In this document: positions 35,413 through 42,817 of the stretch, one piece after another
Position numbering within the stretch: the stretch's first letter is position 1
How the letters are laid out: each line of letters begins with the position of its first letter
Assembly (NCBI GenBank): GCA_903874975.1
Contig: CAIQUL010000093.1
Coordinates: 1-64,000 of the forward strand
DNA length: 64,000 bases
Direction of reading: 5' to 3'
DNA from: an uncultured Chthoniobacter sp.
GTDB taxonomy: Bacteria > Verrucomicrobiota > Verrucomicrobiia > Chthoniobacterales > Chthoniobacteraceae
Made by a program: the position numbers and the translations under genes
The notes under the pieces: generated by a model
The model's database searches: none
Told to the model about the DNA's origin: nothing
What the model saw: the letters and a program-made list of their open reading frames with translations, nothing else

Positions 35413-36345
35413 GTGAAAAAATCCGACTCCATTTTTGTCGCGGGACACCGCGGCCTCGCGGGCAGTGCGATCGTCCGCGAACTGCACGCTCAGGGCTACG
35501 CCAACGTGATCACCCACACGCGCGCGGAAGTGGATCTAGCGGATCGTGCGGCGGTGCGGGGATTCTTTGACGCGGCGCGTCCGGCAGTCGTGGTGATGGC
35601 GGCGGCGAAGGTGGGCGGGATCAAGGCGAACAACGATTTCCCCGTCGAGTTCCTGCTCGAGAATCTGAAGGTGCAGAACAACGTGATCGAGGCGGCGGCG
35701 GACTTCGGCGTGGCGAAGCTGCTCTTCCTCGGTAGCTCGTGTATCTATCCGAAATTTGCGCCGCAGCCGATCCGCGAGGATTCGCTGCTGACGGGCGCGC
35801 TGGAGCAGACGAATGAGGCCTACGCGCTGGCGAAGATCGCAGGGATCAAGCTCTGCCAGGCGTATGCGCGGCAGTATGGGCGGAATTTCATCAGCGCGAT
35901 GCCGACGAATCTTTACGGCCCCGGCGACAACTTCGACCTCAGCAGCTCGCACGTGCTCCCGGCGCTGCTCCGCAAAGTGCATGAGGCCAAGCTGCGCGGC
36001 GACGCGAGCGTGCCGGTGTGGGGGACGGGGACGCCGCGGCGCGAGTTTCTGCATGTGGACGATCTCGCGAGCGCGTGCCGCTTTCTGCTCGAAAACTACG
36101 ACTCGCCCGAGATCGTGAACGTGGGCTGCGGCGAGGACGTGACGATCCGCGAACTCGTGGAGCTGGTGCGCGAGGTGGTGGGCTACGAGGGCGAGCTGGC
36201 CTTTGACCCGACGAAGCCCGACGGCACGCCGCGGAAGCTGCTAGATATTTCGCGGCTGCGAAATCTCGGCTGGGCTCCGCGGATCCCGCTGCGGGAAGGC
36301 ATCGCGCAGACCTACGCGTGGTATTGCCGGGAATGCGGGGCGTAG
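35413..36345 (+). CDS. fcl: GDP-L-fucose synthase
   Basis: A 310-residue short-chain dehydrogenase/epimerase that makes GDP-L-fucose from GDP-4-keto-6-deoxymannose. It shows the Rossmann [17 protein letters not shown], the [27 protein letters not shown] block, the catalytic [19 protein letters not shown] and the YxxxK in [15 protein letters not shown], then [23 protein letters not shown] and [10 protein letters not shown]. The GTG start at 35413 gives the standard length. The partner GDP-mannose dehydratase (gmd) is not in the window. Confidence 0.94.
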   Translation: MKKSDSIFVAGHRGLAGSAIVRELHAQGYANVITHTRAEVDLADRAAVRGFFDAARPAVVVMAAAKVGGIKANNDFPVEFLLENLKVQNNVIEAAADFGVAKLLFLGSSCIYPKFAPQPIREDSLLTGALEQTNEAYALAKIAGIKLCQAYARQYGRNFISAMPTNLYGPGDNFDLSSSHVLPALLRKVHEAKLRGDASVPVWGTGTPRREFLHVDDLASACRFLLENYDSPEIVNVGCGEDVTIRELVELVREVVGYEGELAFDPTKPDGTPRKLLDISRLRNLGWAPRIPLREGIAQTYAWYCRECGA

Positions 36346-36581
36346 CTGGCGCGACGGTGGCGTCACAGGGTTGTTACGCTTCTCTGCTCGCGGGGCGCAT
36401 TTCGGGGGGCACGGTTTAGGCTTTCCCAAACGATCCATGAAAGCGCCCCGTTATCCGATGCCTCGCCACCCCGCCGGGCACGCTAGAAAATCTCCGGCAG
36501 GAGCCGGTTTGGAGGATGAATAAGATTTCGATTTCCGACTTGGCTAAGGGCGCTCCGTCGCGGCAGGGTCGCCGGTTCTGA

Positions 36582-36851
36582 ATGAATAAGGCAAAAACCA
36601 AGGCATATTGCAGGCATTGTCGTCACGAACAGTTGTTCGTGCGGGCCACGATGCGCCACGGCTGGCATTTCGTCTTTTCCATCGTGACGCTGGGACTGTG
36701 GGCGCTGTGCTGGCTGGCGATGTGGATCGGGCAGCGCGTGCGGCCTTGGCGGTGCGAGCATTGCAGTTGGAAACAGCCGGATTTTCGCAGCCTGGAGGAG
36801 CGGATGCGCACTGTGGAGCTGACGCCGCGGCGCTCAAGGCGGCGGCGCTAG
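36582..36851 (+). CDS. Small zinc-ribbon membrane protein (LITAF-like arrangement)
   Basis: An 89-residue protein. CRHC at 10-13 and CEHC at about 57-60 are separated by a single hydrophobic stretch (FVFSIVTLGLWALCWLAMWIG), followed by a basic tail. The CxxC-hydrophobic-CxxC layout is that of LITAF-type membrane zinc ribbons, although the HPxC/H-CPxC details are not all present. Function unknown. Its stop overlaps by 4 bases the stop of the convergent RsbW-like gene. A 21-codon frame (36516-36581, behind GGAGG) ends right at its ATG and may couple translation. Confidence 0.6.
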   Translation: MNKAKTKAYCRHCRHEQLFVRATMRHGWHFVFSIVTLGLWALCWLAMWIGQRVRPWRCEHCSWKQPDFRSLEERMRTVELTPRRSRRRR

Positions 36852-37288
36852 CCGGGTGGGTTCGCGCTGTTTTCCCCGCGGGGGGTGGTGTGGGCGAAGG
36901 GTTTTTCGAGGACGAGTTCGGTGCCTTCCTTTTTGAGGTTGTAATCGACCTGAGGAAAAGCGCGGCGGATGAGGTGGATGCCGAGGCCTCCGGGTTGCAC
37001 CATTTCGAGCGGGCGGCCCTGCATTTTGTGAGGCTCGCATTGCGCGCCGAAATCGCGGAGGCGGAAGCGGACGCCGTCGTCAAGTAGTTCGCAGACGAGG
37101 CTGATGGGCCGGTCGGTGGCGTGGTCGTAGGCGTAGCGGATGACGTTGGTGCAGGCTTCGTCGAGGCCGAGGACGATGAGATCCTTTTCCGTGTCGGAAA
37201 AGGCGAGCGGCAGCAGGAACTGGCGGACGAAATCGCGGACCAGCGAAAGGTTCGCGGGGTGGCTGGCAAATTCGATCTCACTCTTCAT
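36848..37288 (-). CDS. RsbW-type anti-sigma/serine kinase-like ATPase
   Basis: A 146-residue HATPase_c protein. Motifs: LGLDEACTNVIRYAY (N-box), ISLVCELLDDGVRFRLRDFGAQCEP (G1-like DFG), GLGIHLIRRAFPQVDY (G2) and TELVLEKPF. RsbW family proteins phosphorylate STAS-domain anti-anti-sigma factors or bind a sigma factor. Its ATG overlaps the stop of the upstream phosphatase gene (ATGA), so the two act together in a partner-switching circuit. No STAS protein or sigma factor is in view. Confidence 0.87.
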   Translation of the reverse strand: MKSEIEFASHPANLSLVRDFVRQFLLPLAFSDTEKDLIVLGLDEACTNVIRYAYDHATDRPISLVCELLDDGVRFRLRDFGAQCEPHKMQGRPLEMVQPGGLGIHLIRRAFPQVDYNLKKEGTELVLEKPFAHTTPRGENSANPPG

Positions 37289-38574
37289 AGAAGGCCCAGG
37301 ACGAGAATGGTCAGGTCGTCGTGCGGCTCGGCCTGCTGGCGATGCGCGAGTTCGCCGCAGTTCAGCGCGTCGATGACGTCGTCGGAGGCGCCGAATTTCC
37401 GGTGGAGCAGGCGCAGCACGCCGGCGTTGTCGAGCGGCTCGTCGCGGGCGTTGAAGGATTCGGGCAGGCCGTCGGAGTAAAGGACCAGCCAGTCGAGCGG
37501 CGAGAGCGTGATGGACTGGGCACGCGCGGGAAGCTCCGGGAGCAGGCCCAGGGGCGGGGAGCCGGTCACGTGGACCTCCGCGCAGGTGCCATCCGCGCGG
37601 GCGAGAAAAGGATGGCAGTGCCCGGCGCTGCACAGCTCGACGTGGCCGGAGGAAACGGTGAGCCGGCCGAGCAGCGCGGTGATGAACATGCCGCGAATCG
37701 TGTGCCCGGTGAGCATCGCATTCCAGCGGGCCATCGCCGCCACGGGCGAGATGCCGGGTTTCAAGATGAGCCGGAGAATGCTCAGCGCCTGGGCCATGAG
37801 CAGGGCGGCGGGCATGCCTTTGCCCGCGACGTCGCCGACCACGAAATAGATTTCGTCCGGGCCGAGTTCGACCACGTCGTAAAAGTCGCCGCCGACATTG
37901 AGGGCGGGCCGGTAGAGGGCAGAAAACTGCAGGTTGGCGTGTCGCGGGAGCGTCTGCGGGAGGAAGCTCGCCTGGATCTCCCGTGCGAACGCGAACTCCT
38001 GCGCCACGCGCTGCTGCTCGCGCTGGCGGTCGATCGTCCGCAGCTTGTCGATCGCCGTCGCGGCGAGGTTGGCGTAGGCCTTGAACGCCTCCAGATCGGC
38101 CTCGTCGAAAGCCAGCCGCTCCGTGGGATTAAGCACCTGGAGCACGCCGATGACCTGCCCTTTTCGCGCCAGCGGCACGCACAGGATCGAGCGCGTACGG
38201 TAGCCGGTCCTTTTGTCCACATCGGGAAAAAAGCGCGGGTCCGCGTAAGCGTCCGGCACGAGCAGCGCCTCGCTGTTTTCCAGCACCCAGCCGGCGATGC
38301 CGCGCCCGCGCGGGACGGTGATCTTCGCGTCGCCGACCGGCATGCCGGGGCCGCCGCTGGCGGCTGCGAGCTCTAGGTCGCCCGCGCCATCGGTGAGGAA
38401 AAGCGACGCCGCCTCCACCTCCAGGACGCGCCGCGCCACGGCGAGGATCGCCGGGAGGAGTTCGCGGGACTCGGTGATGCTGTTGATCAGCGCGCTCACT
38501 TCCACGAGGCCCTTATAGACCTTGAGCTGACGTTCGAGGATTTCGAGACTGGCCGGCATCGCGCGGCCTTTCAT
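37285..38574 (-). CDS. GAF domain + PP2C/SpoIIE phosphatase (RsbU-like)
   Basis: A 429-residue regulator. A GAF sensor domain (about residues 35-190; LLPAILAVARRVLEVEAASLFL ... GRGIAGWVLENSEALLVPDAY ... ILCVPLARKGQVIGVLQVLN) is joined by a coiled coil (REQQRVAQEFAFAREIQASFLP) to a SpoIIE-type serine phosphatase with the metal motifs VGGDFYDVVELGPDEIYFVVGDVAGKGMPAALLMA and DDLTILVL. The likely job is dephosphorylating an anti-anti-sigma protein in response to a signal, opposed by the RsbW-like kinase encoded next. ATG 38574; ATG 38559 also possible. Confidence 0.9.
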   Translation of the reverse strand: MKGRAMPASLEILERQLKVYKGLVEVSALINSITESRELLPAILAVARRVLEVEAASLFLTDGAGDLELAAASGGPGMPVGDAKITVPRGRGIAGWVLENSEALLVPDAYADPRFFPDVDKRTGYRTRSILCVPLARKGQVIGVLQVLNPTERLAFDEADLEAFKAYANLAATAIDKLRTIDRQREQQRVAQEFAFAREIQASFLPQTLPRHANLQFSALYRPALNVGGDFYDVVELGPDEIYFVVGDVAGKGMPAALLMAQALSILRLILKPGISPVAAMARWNAMLTGHTIRGMFITALLGRLTVSSGHVELCSAGHCHPFLARADGTCAEVHVTGSPPLGLLPELPARAQSITLSPLDWLVLYSDGLPESFNARDEPLDNAGVLRLLHRKFGASDDVIDALNCGELAHRQQAEPHDDLTILVLGLL

Positions 38575-38674
38575 CGGTGACGGAGCGCGGGGAAGAAAGC
38601 CAAAACGCCCGGGCACTTGGCGCGTCCGCTTTCGCGCTGGAAATCGACGCCCGACGGCGACAATCTGCGCGCTT

Positions 38675-39460
38675 ATGAAACGAGTCCTCCTCACCGCCTC
38701 CCTTTTCGCCCTCGCCGCCGCCGCGCTGGCCGACGACACCGCCTACACCGCGCTCCGCGTGGTCGGGCGCAGCCAGGGGAAGGACGCGATCAACCACGTG
38801 GTCGAGTTGCGCGGGCGCTCCGGCAGCCCGCAGCCCGCGGTGTGGAAAGTGACGCTCGACGAACCGCGGGCGCGCGGCGGCGTGCGGGAGATCGACGTGC
38901 AGCGGGGCAAGATCATCAGCGAGCGCACCCCGGCGGCGGCGCGGACGCCAGGCCGGACGATGAATTTCAACCAGCTCAACCTCGACTCCGATGGCGCGTT
39001 CACCGTGGCCAATCAAGAGGCCCAGAAGGGCGGGATTCCGTTTGATCATGTGGACTACATTTTGAGCAGCGGCACGGGCGGCGACGCGCCGGTCTGGCGG
39101 CTGGAGCTTTTGGATACGAAACTCGGGCGCGCCGGAAGCATCGACATCGCCGCCGACACCGGCACCGTGCTCAGCCAGAATCTGCGGATGCCCACCGCGA
39201 GCCGTGCCAATGACGGCCGCACCTACCTGGATGGCGGCCGCCGCAATCCGCCGCCGCCGGTGAATGATCGTTACCCGGACGAGAGCCCGCGCTCCTCCGG
39301 CGGAGACAGCGGCAACTCCCGGCCCGGTGAGCCCTTTCGCAACGTGAGCGACTTCTTTCACCGCTTGGGCAAGCGCTTCGCAAAGCGCGGCGGGCAACTC
39401 GAAAACTTTTTCACCGGGAAAGGCGCGCGGGCCGCCCGCGAGCGCTCCGCCGATGACTAA
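38675..39460 (+). CDS. Secreted protein of unknown function
   Basis: A 261-residue protein with a signal peptide (MKRVLLTASLFALAAAALA). The mature part has two similar beta-hairpin-rich units: PAVWKVTLDEPRARGGVREIDVQRGKIISE and PVWRLELLDTKLGRAGSIDIAADTGTVLSQ, each resembling a PepSY-type unit (x-W-x-V/L-x-x-x-D ... G-x-x-x-x-I-D). A proline/serine-rich linker and a basic amphipathic C-terminus (FHRLGKRFAKRGGQLENFFTG) follow. I do not recognise a named family. It is divergent from the RsbU-like gene. Confidence 0.7.
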   Translation: MKRVLLTASLFALAAAALADDTAYTALRVVGRSQGKDAINHVVELRGRSGSPQPAVWKVTLDEPRARGGVREIDVQRGKIISERTPAAARTPGRTMNFNQLNLDSDGAFTVANQEAQKGGIPFDHVDYILSSGTGGDAPVWRLELLDTKLGRAGSIDIAADTGTVLSQNLRMPTASRANDGRTYLDGGRRNPPPPVNDRYPDESPRSSGGDSGNSRPGEPFRNVSDFFHRLGKRFAKRGGQLENFFTGKGARAARERSADD

Positions 39461-39620
39461 GGAGACGGTCGCTGATGCAGGCACGGGCGTGATGAAAAGC
39501 GAGTCCACGATGGCGAGGCGAAATGTGGCATGGTGCCAAGCGGTCGGCACCGAGTGTCCCGGAGGGAGGTAAGAAGATTGCGGTGGCGTAAGCCTGTGGA
39601 CTGGAGCTTCTCCATTTTTC

Positions 39621-39792
39621 CGAACCGCAGCGCGGTTCCCCATGAATAGCCGGGGGTCGCAGACCCCCGGTCAGGCGAGCGAGACGAATCTAACCCTGGA
39701 GGGGTAGCCTCCATGCAGCCAGTCCGTCCGCATCGTCATGCGGACGGTGCGGGGTCCGCGCACCCCGCATGGGGGGAACCCCTCCGGGGTTC
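39621..39792. repeat. Array of five hairpins upstream of tRNA-Leu
   Basis: In the 433-base gap after 39460 I see no gene, but five hairpins in a row: GAACCGC-AGC-GCGGTTC (39622-39638), CCGGGGGTC-GCA-GACCCCCGG (39650-39670), CCGTCCGCAT-CGTC-ATGCGGACGG (39724-39747), TGCGGGGT-6nt-ACCCCGCA (39748-39769) and GAACCCC-TCC-GGGGTTC (39776-39792). The units look like a composite of dispersed palindromes. Confidence 0.75.
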
Positions 39793-39893
39793 AAATCGCG
39801 GACTCACATTTAATCACACCCTGCAGGTATGGAGGACGGACAACGCGCTTGCCACCGGGGTGAGCGCCTCCTAGTTTCCGCCTCTTGAAAAAA

Positions 39894-39977
39894 GCCGGCG
39901 TGGCGAAATTGGCAGACGCGCTAGACTCAAAATCTTGTTCCCGCAAGGGAGTGTCGGTTCGACCCCGACCGCCGGTA
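39894..39977 (+). tRNA. tRNA-Leu (anticodon CAA)
   Basis: Class II tRNA with a long variable arm. Acceptor GCCGGCG pairs with CGCCGGT (one G-U), D arm TGGCGAAATTGGCAGACGC, anticodon loop CTCAAAA giving CAA, variable arm CTTGTTCCCGCAAGGGAGT, T arm GTCGGTTCGACCCCGAC. Discriminator A; CCA is not encoded. One T-T mismatch in the anticodon stem. Confidence 0.96.
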
Positions 39978-40030
39978 CTTTTCATCTCCCGCCGTGAGCG
40001 GAATGTTGTCACCGCGCGCGGCCCCCAATC

Positions 40031-41503
40031 ATGAATGAGCATCACTACATCGCCTGCGATCTTGGTGCGGAAAGCGGGCGGGTCATCCTCGGACGGCTCT
40101 CCGGCGGGCGGGTCACGCTGGAGGAGGTGCATCGCTTTCCCAATGGCGCGGTGAGGATCGCGGGCTCGCTGCGCTGGGATGTGCTGCGGATATTCGAGGA
40201 ATTGAAAATCGGACTGCGCAAGGTCGCGGCGCGGCGGATGAAGGTGGAGAGCTTCAGCGTGGATTCGTGGGGGCTGGACTACGTGCTGAGCGGAGCGGGG
40301 CAGCCGATGCTCTCGCTGCCCTACCACTACCGCGATGGGCGGACGGATCGCACTTATGCCGCTGCGCTGCGTTCGCCGGGTGCGGAGCTGATTTTCGCGG
40401 AGACGGGCATCCAGTTCATGCCGATCAATACGCTCTACCATCTCCTCGCCGAGCGGGATGGCAGCCCGTGCCTGCTGGAGATTGCGGAGCGCTTTCTGAC
40501 CATCGCGGACTACCTGCATTTCCTTTTCAGCGGCGTGGCGGTCATCGAGGAAAGCCTCGCCAGCACCACGCAGCTCTACAACCCCGCGACACGCGCGTGG
40601 TCGGAGCGGCTCATTTCGGAGTTCGCGCTGCCGCGAAAAATCTTCCCGCCGATCGTGCCGTCCGGCACCCGGCTCGGCGGGTTGCTGCCGGAGGTCGCGG
40701 CGGAACTCGGGGTGGAGGCGTGCGAGGTCATCGCCACGTGCTCGCACGATACCGGCGCGGCGGTCGCCGCAGTGCCGGCGACGGGTGAGGACTGGGCGTA
40801 TCTCAGCTCGGGCACGTGGTCGCTGATCGGTGTGGAGTTGCCCGCGCCGCTCCTCACCGCCGCGGCACGGGCGCACAATTTTACGAACGAAGCGGGATTT
40901 GGCGGCACCACGCGTTTTTTGAAAAACATCGTGGGGCTCTGGCTGCTTCAGGAGTGCCGCCGGACGTGGGCGCTCGACCAGCGCAACTACGACTACGCGA
41001 CGCTCGCCGCCGAGGCCGAGCTCGCCATGCCGTTCGGTGCGCTCATCAATCCGAACGACGCGCGGTTTTGGAAACCAGACGACATGCCGGGAAAGATCGC
41101 CGCCTACTGCCGCGAGACCGGGCAACCCGCGCCGGAGACGCCGGGGCAGTTCACGCGCTGCATTTACGAAAGTCTCGCGCTGCTCTACGCGCGGACGCTC
41201 GGCGAGATCGCGGAGGTCTGCGGGCGCGCGATCACCCGGCTGCACATCGTGGGCGGCGGCAGCCAGAGCCGGCTGCTGAATCAATTCGCCGCCAGCGCCA
41301 CCGGCTGCACGGTGCTCGCCGGACCGGTCGAGGCCACGGCGCTCGGCAACGTGCTCCTGCAAGCCGTCGCACTCGGGCATCTCGACTCGCTGGGCGCGCT
41401 ACGCGATGTGGTGCGCGCGTCCTTTGCCATCGAGAGCTTTGAGCCGCAGGACCGCGCCGACTGGCAGCACGCCGCCGCGCGGTTTGCGGCGCTGCCGGGC
41501 TGA
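40031..41503 (+). CDS. rhaB: Rhamnulokinase
   Basis: A 490-residue FGGY-family sugar kinase that phosphorylates L-rhamnulose. ATP-fold start IACDLGAESGRVILGRL, the rhamnulokinase-typical SFSVDSWGLDYVL and YHYRDGRTD, catalytic region STTQLYNPATRAWS, CSHDTGAAVAAVP with the catalytic Asp, YLSSGTWSLIGVE and the C-terminal adenine site HIVGGGSQSRLLNQFAA. The other rha genes (isomerase, aldolase) are not in the window; the neighbouring fcl suggests deoxysugar use in this region but the link is loose. Confidence 0.93.
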   Translation: MNEHHYIACDLGAESGRVILGRLSGGRVTLEEVHRFPNGAVRIAGSLRWDVLRIFEELKIGLRKVAARRMKVESFSVDSWGLDYVLSGAGQPMLSLPYHYRDGRTDRTYAAALRSPGAELIFAETGIQFMPINTLYHLLAERDGSPCLLEIAERFLTIADYLHFLFSGVAVIEESLASTTQLYNPATRAWSERLISEFALPRKIFPPIVPSGTRLGGLLPEVAAELGVEACEVIATCSHDTGAAVAAVPATGEDWAYLSSGTWSLIGVELPAPLLTAAARAHNFTNEAGFGGTTRFLKNIVGLWLLQECRRTWALDQRNYDYATLAAEAELAMPFGALINPNDARFWKPDDMPGKIAAYCRETGQPAPETPGQFTRCIYESLALLYARTLGEIAEVCGRAITRLHIVGGGSQSRLLNQFAASATGCTVLAGPVEATALGNVLLQAVALGHLDSLGALRDVVRASFAIESFEPQDRADWQHAAARFAALPG

Positions 41504-41529
41504 GTGGAAAATCGCGCGCACCGGATCGC

Positions 41530-41704
41530 CGGGTGGAGCACTCGACCCGAGTGCGGTTTCTGGCGACTCGCCGGAAACTAGTTGGTGGGGTCGGCCACGG
41601 GAACAGCCTGGCGAATGTCCGGGAGCCCGGAGGCTGCTCGGCGCGCTCGCTGGTGTGCGCGGCGGGTCGCCGCCCACAGCACTCCGGTCGAGTGCTCCAC
41701 CCGG
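41530..41704. repeat. Composite inverted repeat, copy B (GTGGAGCACTCGACCC ends)
   Basis: Left module 41531-41579 begins GGGTGGAGCACTCGACCCGA; right module 41641-41704 contains GGCGGGTCGCCG and ends CGAGTGCTCCACCCGG. The middle (about 60 bases) is unlike that of copy A at 26248-26427. It fills the gap between rhaB and the Spy-like gene; no gene is seen there. Confidence 0.8.
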
Positions 41705-41799
41705 ATTCTGCGGCCGCGCGCGGGCTGATTTCTGAAGGTACGAAAACGGACGGGAAGCCTGCGCCTCCCGCCCGTCTGGTGCTGCGTGATTTGAATCGG

Positions 41800-42255
41800 T
41801 TACTTGGCGTCCTGCTCCGCGCGGCGCTTCTGCCATTCGCCCCGGCGCTTCTCCATTTCCGCTTTCCACTTCTCGGCTTGGTCGGGCGTGAGCACGGCTT
41901 TTACCTTTTCCATCGAGGCTTGGAAAAACGCGCGCATCTTCTCGCGCTTCTGCTCGTCGGTCAGTGCGGAGTCTTCGCGGAACGCCTTAATTTTCTCCGC
42001 GTCTTCGGCAAAGATGGCCTTGAGTTTTTCGACCTGCTCGGTGCTGAGGCCCAGCTTCTCCTTCATCATTTCCAGGCGTTCGCCACGCTGTCCTCCGGGA
42101 CGTCTCGAGCGACCGGGGCCGGGCTCGCCTTCCTTGACGCCAGCGGGCGGATTGACCGGCGGAGTGGGTGGCACCGGGTCTTCGGCGCGGAGTGTGGAGG
42201 TGGCAGCCAGGAGACCGGCTGTCGCGAGGGTGAGGATGGTGAGTTGATTTTTCAT
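41800..42255 (-). CDS. Spy/CpxP-like periplasmic LTXXQ-type protein
   Basis: A 151-residue exported helical protein. Signal MKNQLTILTLATAGLLAATSTLRA, a Pro/Gly/Arg-rich linker, then two charged helices with LTXXQ-like repeats: LGLSTEQVEKLKAIFAED and LTPDQAEKWKAEMEKRRGEW. Spy-like proteins are ATP-independent periplasmic chaperones or envelope-stress modulators. The Arg-rich linker (GPGRSRRPGGQRGER) is unusual. Downstream of the acpP terminator, so it probably has its own promoter. Confidence 0.75.
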   Translation of the reverse strand: MKNQLTILTLATAGLLAATSTLRAEDPVPPTPPVNPPAGVKEGEPGPGRSRRPGGQRGERLEMMKEKLGLSTEQVEKLKAIFAEDAEKIKAFREDSALTDEQKREKMRAFFQASMEKVKAVLTPDQAEKWKAEMEKRRGEWQKRRAEQDAK

Positions 42256-42333
42256 CGTGGCAGGGAAAACACCCGAACGTTCGCCGAGTTGCGCGCCGCT
42301 TCGCGAAATCCTCCGGAGCGCCGTTTCCCCAAG

Positions 42334-42366
42334 CAAAAAGACACGGCGTGAGGCCGTGTCTTTTTG
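42334..42366 (-). terminator. Intrinsic terminator after acpP
   Basis: Perfect 14-bp stem CAAAAAGACACGGC / GCCGTGTCTTTTTG with a 5-nt loop; on the minus strand the run of T at the stem end gives a classic Rho-independent terminator 43 bases after the acpP stop. It is symmetrical and could work both ways. Confidence 0.88.
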
Positions 42367-42408
42367 AGAAAGCGGGAGCGCACCGGAGCGGTGCGGCCAA
42401 AGTAAAAG

Positions 42409-42654
42409 CTACTTCGCCAATTTGCCCTCGATGTATTTCACCACGTCACCCACGGTCTGGAGCTTCTCCGCGTCTTCGTCCGGGACTTCGACGGAAAATT
42501 CCTCCTCGAAGGCCATGACCAGCTCGACGGTATCGAGCGAATCCGCGCCGAGATCCTCAATGAAGGAAGCGGTCTGCGTGACTTGCTCCGGGTTCACGCC
42601 AAGCTGCTCGACGATGATGTCCTTCACTTTTTCTTCGATGGATTTTTCTGACAT
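42409..42654 (-). CDS. acpP: Acyl carrier protein
   Basis: An 81-residue acidic carrier of fatty-acid synthesis. The phosphopantetheine site is DSL with Ser 39 in [23 protein letters not shown], and the rest matches AcpP closely ([23 protein letters not shown]). ATG 42654 gives the standard start [18 protein letters not shown]. It is not next to fabD, fabG or fabF here. Followed by a strong terminator. Confidence 0.97.
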   Translation of the reverse strand: MSEKSIEEKVKDIIVEQLGVNPEQVTQTASFIEDLGADSLDTVELVMAFEEEFSVEVPDEDAEKLQTVGDVVKYIEGKLAK

Positions 42655-42817
42655 AAATTCGGTGTGTTGGGCTGTTGGTTGGGTTGGTTTAGGGCGCATG
42701 GTTTAGTGTCGCGTCCGACACCTTGGCAACAACTAATTCCGCTTTTCTCGCCAGCGTAATTTTCGTCACGAAATCGGCGCTGGCATCCGCTCGCCGGCGA
42801 CATTAGAAACCCCGCCC

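Noticed and set aside
39621-39792. CRISPR array
   Set aside because: The hairpins differ from one another in sequence and spacing; there is no constant repeat and no cas gene.
41530-41704. Short protein gene starting MEHSTRVRF
   Set aside because: The frame is produced by a dispersed repeat that also occurs at 26248-26427 and is open in several frames.
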